A stretch of DNA of 64,000 nucleotides from NCBI GenBank assembly GCA_900115795.1, contig FOXT01000004.1:369905-433904 (forward strand). The letters are read 5' to 3'. Origin of the DNA: Lachnospiraceae bacterium XBB1006. GTDB taxonomy: Bacteria > Bacillota > Clostridia > Lachnospirales > Lachnospiraceae. The first letter of the stretch is position 1. Each line of letters starts with the position of its first letter. Below are positions 20,553 to 28,637 of the stretch, one piece after another. A program made the translations under genes and the position numbers. Below the pieces are notes generated by a model. It did not search any database and was not told the origin of the DNA. It saw only the letters and a program-made list of their open reading frames with translations.

Positions 20553-20805
20553 CTCCTTCAGGTCTGTAAACCACCTTGATATAGGATGCCACGTACGGTG
20601 CGCCGGCTTTAACAGCAATATGCTGGCACTCCTTTACGATATCCATCAACTCGTCGTAATCTCCTTCAATTGTCGTTTCGAACGGTCCTACCGAGCAATT
20701 CAATCCGGTACTCTTAATATAAGCAATTACCTCATCAACAATACGGATTAATTCTTCATCATTGGTTGCCTCTGGCAACACTTGGATTGCTACACTTGCA
20801 TTCAT
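20509..20805 (-). CDS. MTH1187/YkoF-type thiamine-binding protein
   Basis: 98 residues. Sequence features of the MTH1187 (DUF77) family: VAIQVLPEATNDEELIRIVD, GPFETTIEGDYDELM, and AGAPYVASYIKVVY. Family members bind thiamine or its pyrimidine moiety and are encoded with ThiXYZ-like transporters, as here. It is the first gene of the four-gene operon, with AGGAGG eight bases upstream of the ATG and a near-consensus promoter. Confidence 0.9.
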   Translation of the reverse strand: MNASVAIQVLPEATNDEELIRIVDEVIAYIKSTGLNCSVGPFETTIEGDYDELMDIVKECQHIAVKAGAPYVASYIKVVYRPEGDVLTIEKKITKHHQ

Positions 20806-20837
20806 AGTTTCTACCTCCTAAATATCCAAACACAATC

Positions 20838-20866
20838 ATGATAGTGATTTTTTTGTTAACTGTCAA
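20838..20866 (-). promoter_or_regulatory. SigA-type promoter of the thiamine-precursor transport operon
   Basis: Minus strand TTGACA, 17-base spacer, TATCAT. Only about 30 bases remain before the ATG, too short to hold a TPP riboswitch. Confidence 0.88.
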
Positions 20867-20877
20867 GTTATTTTTCC

Positions 20878-21717
20878 CTAACGTCTCTGTTCCATCATCA
20901 ATTCATCATACATCTGCTTCATGGATTTTCGAAATACCGGGTGCATATAGTATGGTGCTATCTGGCACATCGGTTGTAAAACGAATTCCCGATGCTCCAT
21001 GTCTACATGCGGAATCACCAAATCCTTTGACTGATAAATTTCATCATCATAAAACAGAATATCTAAATCAAGGGTCCGAGGTCCCCAGTGAATCTCTCTC
21101 ACCCGATTTGCCGTTGCTTCGATAGAATGAAGCACAATCAACAATTCTTCCGGTTTCATCAGCGTTTCCATCTTTAGCACCGCATTTAAAAAGTCATCCT
21201 GTGGCACTCCGCCATACGGTTCCGTTACAATAAAATCGGAAACCCGCTCTACACGGCAACCCTTTATCTGACCAAGCTGCTCAATGGCTTCAATCAGATA
21301 CGCAGCTTTATTTCCCACATTCGAGCCGAGGGCAATATAGGCCGTATGCCATTTTCTCTGAATGGTTACGCTTACCGTATCCACCGGTAATCCAATTGGC
21401 GCCCATGGCTTACTAATTGTCAATTCCACCCCACGAATTTTTTCATCAAACATCAATAAATGTGCCGCCAAATGCTCCGCCACCGCTTCAATTAACCGAT
21501 AGGTATGCTCCTGGAAAAAGCCGTGGATTTCTTTACAAATCGTTCCATAGTTCACACTCTGCTCCAATTCATCATCCAGTCCCGCTGCTCTTGTATCCAA
21601 AAACAACTTCGCTGTCACATAGAATTTCTGTCCTAATGCATTCTCTTCACTATACACTCCATGGTTACCAAAGACCAATAAGTGATCAATGGTAATGAAA
21701 TCCTGACTATTCTTCAT
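20878..21717 (-). CDS. folBK: Bifunctional dihydroneopterin aldolase / HPPK
   Basis: 279 residues joining two folate enzymes. Residues 1-118 are FolB (dihydroneopterin aldolase; DHLLVFGNHGVYSEEN, then SVNYGTICKEI). Residues about 125-275 are FolK (HPPK; YIALGSNVGNK, then WGPRTLDLDILFY and HREFVLQPM). Together they convert dihydroneopterin to its 6-hydroxymethyl pyrophosphate. It follows folP by six bases; the fusion is common in clostridia. Confidence 0.96.
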   Translation of the reverse strand: MKNSQDFITIDHLLVFGNHGVYSEENALGQKFYVTAKLFLDTRAAGLDDELEQSVNYGTICKEIHGFFQEHTYRLIEAVAEHLAAHLLMFDEKIRGVELTISKPWAPIGLPVDTVSVTIQRKWHTAYIALGSNVGNKAAYLIEAIEQLGQIKGCRVERVSDFIVTEPYGGVPQDDFLNAVLKMETLMKPEELLIVLHSIEATANRVREIHWGPRTLDLDILFYDDEIYQSKDLVIPHVDMEHREFVLQPMCQIAPYYMHPVFRKSMKQMYDELMMEQRR

Positions 21718-21723
21718 AACCTG

Positions 21724-22539
21724 TTACGCTTCCTTTCTTCCATCCCGAATTGCTTCCATCATTCGAATCGCTCTCCGGTTCTCTATCACATCATGGACGC
21801 GAACAAATTCGCATCCAGCCATCACCGCCTGGCAGGATGTTGCAATGGTACCTTCCAAACGATGGTTTTTATCTTCGTCAAGGGTCAATCCAATCATGGA
21901 CTTTCGTGAGGTCGCTAAAAGCACCGGATAACCTAGTTCTTTCAATCTTCCAACCTCTCTTGTGACCAGGAGATTCTGTTCCAGGCTCTTTGCAAATCCT
22001 ACACCCGGGTCCACAATGATGTGGTCATCCTTCACACCGGCCTCTTTGGCAATGGCTATGCTTTGCCGCAAATCCGCTAACACATCCTCCATAAAATCTC
22101 CATATTCCATATCGAAACGATTATGCATCAATACACAATAGGCATCATACATAGCGGTCACTTTCGCAATCTCCGGGTCTTTCTTAAATCCCCACACATC
22201 ATTTACAATGTCCGCTCCCGCCTCAAGTGCTGCTTGCGCTGTCTGCGCCTTATACGTATCTACAGATACCAATATGTCAAACCGCTCCTTAATTCCACGA
22301 ATAACCGGAACTACACGACGAATTTCCTCTTGTGCCGGCACTTCCGCAAACCCTGGTCTGGTAGACTCTCCACCAACATCAATAATGCTTGCCCCTTCTG
22401 CAATCATCTGCTCCGCATGTGCAAGCGCCAAGTCCAATTCCGTGTATCTTCCCCCATCGGAAAAAGAATCCGGTGTCACATTCAGTATGCCCATAATCTC
22501 TATATGTCCCGGACGAAATAGTCTGTCTTTCACCTTCAT
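21724..22539 (-). CDS. folP: Dihydropteroate synthase
   Basis: 271 residues from the ATG at 22539, with AGGAG seven bases upstream; longer in-frame starts lack such a site. Motifs: IMGILNVTPDSFSDGG, IDVGGESTRPG, DPGVGFAKS and the C-terminal RVHDV. It condenses the FolK product with p-aminobenzoate and is the sulfonamide target. Upstream of folBK in a two-gene unit. Confidence 0.97.
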   Translation of the reverse strand: MKVKDRLFRPGHIEIMGILNVTPDSFSDGGRYTELDLALAHAEQMIAEGASIIDVGGESTRPGFAEVPAQEEIRRVVPVIRGIKERFDILVSVDTYKAQTAQAALEAGADIVNDVWGFKKDPEIAKVTAMYDAYCVLMHNRFDMEYGDFMEDVLADLRQSIAIAKEAGVKDDHIIVDPGVGFAKSLEQNLLVTREVGRLKELGYPVLLATSRKSMIGLTLDEDKNHRLEGTIATSCQAVMAGCEFVRVHDVIENRRAIRMMEAIRDGRKEA

Positions 22540-22658
22540 ATACCGTCTCCTATCCTCTTTCAATTTTGTTTCCACACCCATTATATACCCATTGGCACAC
22601 AAAAAAAAGACCATTGTATCAGAAATCTGATACAATGGCCAATATTCTTTCAAAAATC

Positions 22659-24554
22659 TTATTTTTTCTTAACGAATACTGTAATCTTTACAGATTTACC
22701 ACCTACGGTAGCCTTAATTACGGTCTTTCCAACCTTCTTAGCAGTTACCTTTGCAGTGTAGGTTCCGTTCTTCTTAACGATTGCAACCTTCTTGTTGCTG
22801 CTTGTCCATTTTACGGTTTTTCCTTTCAAACCGGTTGTCTTTACCTTGAAGGTATATGTCTTGCCAACCTTTAAGGATTTCACACTCTTAACGAACTTAA
22901 CAGACTTCTTAACAACCTCCGGCTTTTCCTGGGTCGGTTCTTCTACTGTTGGCTCTTCCGGTTTCACACCTGCAGTGAAACGAGGATTAGCGTCAACCTT
23001 GAACTCTCCTAAAACACCCTGAGAGGTTACATTCTTTAATAACCACTGGTTATCAACAATATCCGTTGCTGTATTGGATACATAATCCTTATGATCATCG
23101 TCAAATGCAACGTATTTATTTCCACCTTTTGCAATATACTCGTTTACTAAAATAGTGTACTCTTTGGTTAAATCGATTGGCTGTCCACCAACCTGAACAT
23201 CAAATACCTGCTTATCTTCCGGCTGAGTCAAATCATATTTTGCAGTAATTCCGGACATCTGCATGTTGGAAGAATCGTTTCCAACAATCTGCTCTAATAC
23301 ATTTACTACCTGAGCTCCGGTCATTACCACTTTATTAAGTTTGTTGCTAAATGGAGATACTTTGTAAATATCACCCATTGTAATGTTCTTTGGCTCAAAA
23401 TCACAACGAATTCCACCGTCATTGCAGAATGCAATGTCGCAGTCTGAGTTCAAACGAAGCATATCGGTAATCCAGTTACCCATAGTAGATGTCAAAGAGT
23501 TTGCAATCAGCTCTCTCTTTAATGGTGTCTTTAATACACCCAACTGTTTGCTCAAAATACCACTGGCATCTTTGATTGCATCGTTAGAAATCTTAACAAT
23601 TGCCTCATCTAACTTATCCTTATTTGCATCGGTATAAGTAAGGTTTTTCTCATTTTCTCCAATGATACTTACAAATTTTGGAACCGTTACGCTAACCTTA
23701 TTATCTTTAGAAATAGTCATGTTAGCGTAGCAATATCCTCTAGCCTCTTTGTATGCTTCCGCATATGGGATTCCGTTCTTACCTACACCAACCTTCTCCA
23801 AATGAGAATGTCCGCCGAATACGAAATCCACTACTTTTGCATCGAATAATTCAACGCTATCTTCTACATCCTGATGTGCTAATACAATAACAGCATCTGC
23901 AAGCTTGTTATCTTTTAATAATTTAGCAGTGTTGTTAACTAATGTCACATCTTCTTTCACTTCATAAAGATCTTTGAAACGTTCCTTCATGATATCATCA
24001 GAGTATTCTGCAACCCATCCGATTACCGCGATTTTCTTTCCGCCTTTTTCCAAAATCACGTATGGTTTTGCAAATGTTGCCGCTGCATTGGTTTTCTTGT
24101 CATAGATGTTACAAGCTACAACCGGAATTTCCGTTCCCGGAATTTTTCCATTCGAAACCGTCTTTTCGATTCCCCAGTCGAATTCATGATTACCAACACC
24201 TACTGCATCGTATTTCATTGCAGCATAGGCCTGCATCATATATTTACCGTAAGAAAGGTTAGACATAACCGTTCCCTGGTAAATGTCACCACTATCCAAA
24301 AGAATCGTTTCTCCTTGGGCACGATAGTCATTAAATACCTTCGAAAGGTAAGCCATCTTGTACTGATTCTTTGTTACATCAGCACCACTGTCACTTTCTT
24401 CTACCAAGTGACCATGTACGTCGGTTGTCTCAAGCAGCGTAATGGTTACGTCCCCCTCAGCCGCAAACGCACTCTTTGCCGGGATATTGACAACGGTTAA
24501 TACCATTACGAGTGCCAAAAATCCGGCCAACAGTTTCTTCATCTTCTGTTGCAT
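22659..24554 (-). CDS. Secreted 5'-nucleotidase/metallophosphoesterase with C-terminal Ig-like domain
   Basis: 631 residues. The start at 24554 has GAAGGA seven bases upstream and gives a clean signal peptide (KKLLAGFLALVMVLTV, cut near AFAAEG). The metallophosphoesterase domain shows ETTDVHGHL, LDSGDIYQG, GNHEFDWG and FGGHSH; the 5'-nucleotidase C-terminal domain follows (about 340-520). A Pro/Glu-rich linker leads to a Lys-rich Ig-like (Big_2 type) domain at about 545-631, probably for cell-surface attachment. Such UshA/YfkN-type enzymes release phosphate and nucleosides outside the cell. A promoter with an overlapping palindrome lies upstream. Confidence 0.92.
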   Translation of the reverse strand: MQQKMKKLLAGFLALVMVLTVVNIPAKSAFAAEGDVTITLLETTDVHGHLVEESDSGADVTKNQYKMAYLSKVFNDYRAQGETILLDSGDIYQGTVMSNLSYGKYMMQAYAAMKYDAVGVGNHEFDWGIEKTVSNGKIPGTEIPVVACNIYDKKTNAAATFAKPYVILEKGGKKIAVIGWVAEYSDDIMKERFKDLYEVKEDVTLVNNTAKLLKDNKLADAVIVLAHQDVEDSVELFDAKVVDFVFGGHSHLEKVGVGKNGIPYAEAYKEARGYCYANMTISKDNKVSVTVPKFVSIIGENEKNLTYTDANKDKLDEAIVKISNDAIKDASGILSKQLGVLKTPLKRELIANSLTSTMGNWITDMLRLNSDCDIAFCNDGGIRCDFEPKNITMGDIYKVSPFSNKLNKVVMTGAQVVNVLEQIVGNDSSNMQMSGITAKYDLTQPEDKQVFDVQVGGQPIDLTKEYTILVNEYIAKGGNKYVAFDDDHKDYVSNTATDIVDNQWLLKNVTSQGVLGEFKVDANPRFTAGVKPEEPTVEEPTQEKPEVVKKSVKFVKSVKSLKVGKTYTFKVKTTGLKGKTVKWTSSNKKVAIVKKNGTYTAKVTAKKVGKTVIKATVGGKSVKITVFVKKK

Positions 24555-24580
24555 TTTTTTGTCCTTCTTTCCTAAATTTT

Positions 24581-24632
24581 GCCACCCTATAGGGTGCCAT
24601 ACCATTATAATTTCTTTTCCAATAAAGGGCAA
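24581..24632 (-). promoter_or_regulatory. Promoter with overlapping 14-bp palindrome, nucleotidase gene
   Basis: Minus strand TTGCCC (24627-24632), 17 bases, TATAAT (24604-24609). Directly downstream, over the predicted transcript start, lies the perfect palindrome CACCCTATAGGGTG (24583-24596), extended to 18 bases with flanking pairs. This looks like a repressor operator. Confidence 0.65.
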
Positions 24633-24677
24633 CCCCATCCATAAAAAAATACATTTTTATACTTTCCTATCCACGAA

Positions 24678-24722
24678 CAAAAAATGCCACCTTTTCGACA
24701 TTTCCTGTTCGAAAAGGCGGCA
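24678..24722 (-). terminator. Terminator after the chemoreceptor gene
   Basis: Minus strand TGCCGCCTTTTCGA pairs with TCGAAAAGGTGGCA (one G-T pair) and is followed by TTTTTTG. Confidence 0.92.
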
Positions 24723-24738
24723 ACTTTCTTTATTTCCT

Positions 24739-26790
24739 CTAGAATTCGTCCCGATTCAATTTATAACGACTAACAACATCGTCAAGTACCTTGGCCACAT
24801 CTTGTTGTTCTGAAGAAATCTGACCAACATTCTCTACGTGAGAGGTAACTGCATCTACCTGATCCATAATCACGCTACTATCAGTTGCAGCGGTCTGCGA
24901 TGCGTCTGCAATGTTCTGAATTGCCGTATTAACATCCTCCATGCTGCTACGTAAATTCTCTGCAATATTGTTTACATAAACAGAGATATCTTTGATATTC
25001 TCGGCATCGTTCTGGTATTGCACAGACATTTCCACGAAGGACTTGTAATCCGGTGCAACGTTATCGTTTAAGAACTTAATCAGTGAACTGGAGTTTCCAA
25101 CCAACTGATCCACTGCATCGTGTACCTTCACAATTGTACTCTGAATATTGGCAACCGTCTGACTCGTTTGTGCAGCCAGGTTTCCAATTTCTCCGGCAAC
25201 AACCGCAAATCCTCTACCTGCTTCACCTGCTCTTGCAGCCTCAATGGATGCATTTAAGGATAACAGGTTAATCTGATCTGCAATCTCATTAATTGCATCT
25301 GCCATAATCTCGATATCACCAACCACCTTGGAGTTATCAATGCTTTCTGCCAACTTTTGTTCGTACTCTTCTGTCAGCTTCATTGCCACCTCAAAGTTCT
25401 TGGAACTATCTTTGTTAATCTGCGTTGCACGGTCCATAATTTCCTTGGACATGTCCTCGCTTTCCGTAGCTTTGCCGGCCAAATCTACAACCACATCTTT
25501 CACTTCTACCACCGATGCAGTTAACTCTTCTGTAGTCGCACTATTATCAATCATGGCATTGCTGATACCGTAAATTGCTTTATTAATCTGTTCAAAGCTT
25601 TCCTCTAACTCGTTTACTGCATTTCGCAAGGTATCACAGTTATCGCTAACAACAGAGGAATTCTTTGAAATCTCCGTCATTTCGCTACGGTTCGCCTCTA
25701 ACATTTCATTCAACGCACTTGTTACACTGGCAATTTCATCCTTGCCCTTAACCTTTAGTGCATCCATGGAGAAATCACCCTCCGCCATGGCCTTTGAACG
25801 GTTCTGCACCATACCAAGCTGCTTGGTAATTCCTCTTGCAATCAACCATATTACCAGAATAATAACAACGATTGCAATCACACCAATCACCACCGACATA
25901 ATGGTAATCTCGGAAATTGCTTCTCTCACTTCACTTTGGTCAATCAGGATTGTAAGAATCCAGTCATAACTGTCGAACTTCGAAGTGTAGACGTTATAGG
26001 TCTTCTTTTCCCCCTTTGCTGTTCCGGAAAATTCATTTGCATCCAGTAATTTCTTACTAACGTCCTTTAATCCGTATTCTTTGTCTTTGGAAATGTTTGC
26101 CTGTAAAACCTTATCGCTATCTACGCCGCTTACAAATAATCCGTCTTTCGTAATTAATTTTGCATGTCCGGTCTTGCCTATGGATACATTATCAACAATA
26201 GACTGTACCGCACTCATATCGATATCGGTGTTTACAACACCAATAAACTCGTCGTTTTGATTAAAAATCGGAGCCACATACGATGTCATCAAAATCCCCA
26301 TGGTTGAATCTACATAGGTTTCTGTATAGTAATGTGTTCCGGTACTCTTAACCGTCTGGAACCAATCCTTTTCTGTGATATTCATGCTGCTAACATCTAC
26401 AAAATCCACACTACTACTTGTTTCGGTCCAATAGAAATTGGTTAAATCCGCATGCCATTTCTCCGGATCCATAAACAAACCAATTGCAACAATATATTCA
26501 CTATCATGAACATACTTATTAATCGCGTCCTGATATTCCTTTAAATCATCGCCATCCTTCACGTTCTTACCAATTGCCGTTGCAATTGCTTCGGTCGTGT
26601 ACTCCGATGCATGCATTACATCCGTAATTTTCAACTTGGTAGAACGCAATTCTGCATTCATTTTGTCTTTTGTCAGCGTTTCGAATTGCATATTTGCATT
26701 AAAAATAAATGCAAAACTTACGCACACAAGCGCCAATACCACTACTGGGATAATGCCTGTCATTAGTCTTCCTGAAATCCTTTTCCTCAT
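24739..26790 (-). CDS. Methyl-accepting chemotaxis protein with Cache domain
   Basis: 683 residues. Membrane span (about 10-30), extracellular dCache-like sensor (about 35-285; includes [22 protein letters not shown]), second span (about 295-318), HAMP-like linker, then the long helical signalling domain with the conserved tip [24 protein letters not shown] (abbreviated here to its core [20 protein letters not shown]). It would signal to CheA/CheW. No other chemotaxis genes are in the window. A terminator follows. Confidence 0.94.
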   Translation of the reverse strand: MRKRISGRLMTGIIPVVVLALVCVSFAFIFNANMQFETLTKDKMNAELRSTKLKITDVMHASEYTTEAIATAIGKNVKDGDDLKEYQDAINKYVHDSEYIVAIGLFMDPEKWHADLTNFYWTETSSSVDFVDVSSMNITEKDWFQTVKSTGTHYYTETYVDSTMGILMTSYVAPIFNQNDEFIGVVNTDIDMSAVQSIVDNVSIGKTGHAKLITKDGLFVSGVDSDKVLQANISKDKEYGLKDVSKKLLDANEFSGTAKGEKKTYNVYTSKFDSYDWILTILIDQSEVREAISEITIMSVVIGVIAIVVIILVIWLIARGITKQLGMVQNRSKAMAEGDFSMDALKVKGKDEIASVTSALNEMLEANRSEMTEISKNSSVVSDNCDTLRNAVNELEESFEQINKAIYGISNAMIDNSATTEELTASVVEVKDVVVDLAGKATESEDMSKEIMDRATQINKDSSKNFEVAMKLTEEYEQKLAESIDNSKVVGDIEIMADAINEIADQINLLSLNASIEAARAGEAGRGFAVVAGEIGNLAAQTSQTVANIQSTIVKVHDAVDQLVGNSSSLIKFLNDNVAPDYKSFVEMSVQYQNDAENIKDISVYVNNIAENLRSSMEDVNTAIQNIADASQTAATDSSVIMDQVDAVTSHVENVGQISSEQQDVAKVLDDVVSRYKLNRDEF

Positions 26791-26881
26791 AGTAACACCT
26801 CTTCTTGTAATGATTCTAAAAAAATAACTACACTCCCCATCCTGTATAATTCTATCATATAAATTTGCGAATTATGTGAAC

Positions 26882-27373
26882 TTACCACTCAATTTGTAGC
26901 GTTCTTTTTTCGAGTTTCCAGTTACACTGCTCCGCAACATTACAGGCAAAACAATTTCGTGCACGTTTATCTGCAAACCAGAAAAAATTATCCCGGTTTA
27001 CCCCCTCTTTTGGCAAAGGAGCGTGCCGATGATCCGCAACTTTTGCGAGAATCACTTCCTGCTTCTCCTTCGGATATCCAATTTCTGTTAACAACTGCCG
27101 CGCTAATGTTACCCCGGCTTTTGCATGGGATACCCCGGTCATATATTCCTGGGCTCGTCCAATATCATGCAATAGTGCACACAAATACAAAAATTCCTTT
27201 TCAAACCCAAATCCATATTCCAAATTCATGATGTAGGATATTCTGGCCACATCAAGTAAGTGATTAAACCCGTGATGGCAAAAAATCCTATTCTTCTCCA
27301 TTTCATGAATTTCCTTCATTGTCTGCAAATACGTTTCATTTTGAATCAACCGATTCACATAATCCATTGACAT
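26882..27373 (-). CDS. HD domain phosphohydrolase with cysteine-rich tail, folate-linked
   Basis: 163 residues. HD motif parts: CHHGFNHLLDVAR, CALLHDIGRAQEY, a further Asp/His pair VADHRH. The C-terminus holds the pattern RNCFACNVAEQCNW, three Cys residues next to a Trp, which I recognise from HD proteins of clostridial folate operons (family recollection, not searched). It overlaps the end of folC by 38 bases. The family role is unproven; a candidate function is removal of phosphate from dihydroneopterin triphosphate, a step with no assigned enzyme here. Confidence 0.78.
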   Translation of the reverse strand: MSMDYVNRLIQNETYLQTMKEIHEMEKNRIFCHHGFNHLLDVARISYIMNLEYGFGFEKEFLYLCALLHDIGRAQEYMTGVSHAKAGVTLARQLLTEIGYPKEKQEVILAKVADHRHAPLPKEGVNRDNFFWFADKRARNCFACNVAEQCNWKLEKRTLQIEW

Positions 27374-28637
27374 ACTTCTTTACCTCTCCCAAATATGATA
27401 AGGAGCCAAAACACAGCACCATATCTTCTTTCTCCTTACAGCGGTTAAAAGCTGCCTGCATTGCCTCTTCCACCTGCTGATGACACGCAACTGTTTCCAA
27501 AAAGCCTTCGGCTACGCGTGCCAGTTTCTCACTTGCTAACCCTCTCGGTCCCTTTGGTGCTACACAATCTGCACTTACCCCAAGAGGTAACACCTTTGAA
27601 AAAATGTGTTCGTAATCCTTGTCCTTGAAAACCCCGATTACAAAATGAATCCGTCGCTCTTTATATAGCGCCTGTAAGGTTTTTTGCATTTTTTCTGCCG
27701 CATCCGGATTGTGACATCCATCCACAATACAAAGTGGTTCTTTCTTTACCACTTCCATTCTTCCTGGCCAGACTATTTTTTCAAGCGCCCGGTAAACCGC
27801 CTCTTTCTTACCGTTAAAGTCAAGTATGTTTGCATCCTGTAGCGCCAACAGCGTTGTAAGCGCACACGCCAAATTTTCTTGTTGAAAAATCCCGGTAAGC
27901 CCTACACTCACCCGCTCTTTCCATGGTGTTTCCACTGTAATGTGCATCGCATCCATCTCGCAAATAGGAAATGCCTCTTGCCTTGCAAAATACAAATTGG
28001 AGGTATTCTTTTGCACAGCCGCAACGCGCTTCGTTATAACATCATTGATTTCCGGTGTCTGAAATAATTTCACTACCACACCGGTTTCCTTTACAATGCC
28101 CGCCTTTTTTTCCGCTATTTCCGAAAGCGTATTTCCCAGAAAAGCTGTATGATCCCTGCTAATGGAAGTAATGACGCTCGCCACCGGTGCCTCAATCACA
28201 TTGGTCGCATCGTCAACGCCTCCCATTCCCACTTCCACAATCGAAAAATCACATTGCTGCTGTTTGAAATATAGAAAAGCTGCTGCCGTCTCAATTTCAA
28301 AGCTGGTGGTTGCCTCATCTGCTACCTCATTTATTTCCTCAAACAGTGTCGCCAGCTCCTCCCAGGTAATATTCTTCTGATTCACCTGTATGATTTCCTC
28401 ATAGGAAAACACGGCGGGAGAACTGTATCGTCCAACCTTGTATCCCATAGCAAGTAACGCCTGTTCCAGCATTCTGCCGGTTGACCCTTTTCCATTGGTT
28501 CCCGCAATATGAATAACCTTTCCATAATTCTGCGGATTCGAAAGTCGTTTACACAAACGGGAAATAGACTCCATACCTAGTACAGAGCCTTTCTTTCTCG
28601 CCTCATTTATATACGCTTTTGCCTCTTCAACCGTCAT
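27336..28637 (-). CDS. folC: Folylpolyglutamate synthase / dihydrofolate synthase
   Basis: 433 residues. P-loop HIAGTNGKGST (about 41-51), VEVGMGGVDDATN, ITSISRDHTAFLG and the C-terminal domain DGCHNPDA are the FolC signature. It adds glutamate to dihydropteroate and folates. Its ATG overlaps the parC stop by four bases (ATGA) and its 3' end overlaps the HD gene, so parE-parC-folC-HD read as one transcript. Confidence 0.94.
   Translation of the reverse strand: MTVEEAKAYINEARKKGSVLGMESISRLCKRLSNPQNYGKVIHIAGTNGKGSTGRMLEQALLAMGYKVGRYSSPAVFSYEEIIQVNQKNITWEELATLFEEINEVADEATTSFEIETAAAFLYFKQQQCDFSIVEVGMGGVDDATNVIEAPVASVITSISRDHTAFLGNTLSEIAEKKAGIVKETGVVVKLFQTPEINDVITKRVAAVQKNTSNLYFARQEAFPICEMDAMHITVETPWKERVSVGLTGIFQQENLACALTTLLALQDANILDFNGKKEAVYRALEKIVWPGRMEVVKKEPLCIVDGCHNPDAAEKMQKTLQALYKERRIHFVIGVFKDKDYEHIFSKVLPLGVSADCVAPKGPRGLASEKLARVAEGFLETVACHQQVEEAMQAAFNRCKEKEDMVLCFGSLSYLGEVKKYVNGLCESVDSK

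Noticed and set aside
20806-20877. Possible TPP riboswitch ahead of the thiamine-type transporter
   Set aside because: The leader is too short and lacks the CUGAGA and ACCUGAUC motifs.
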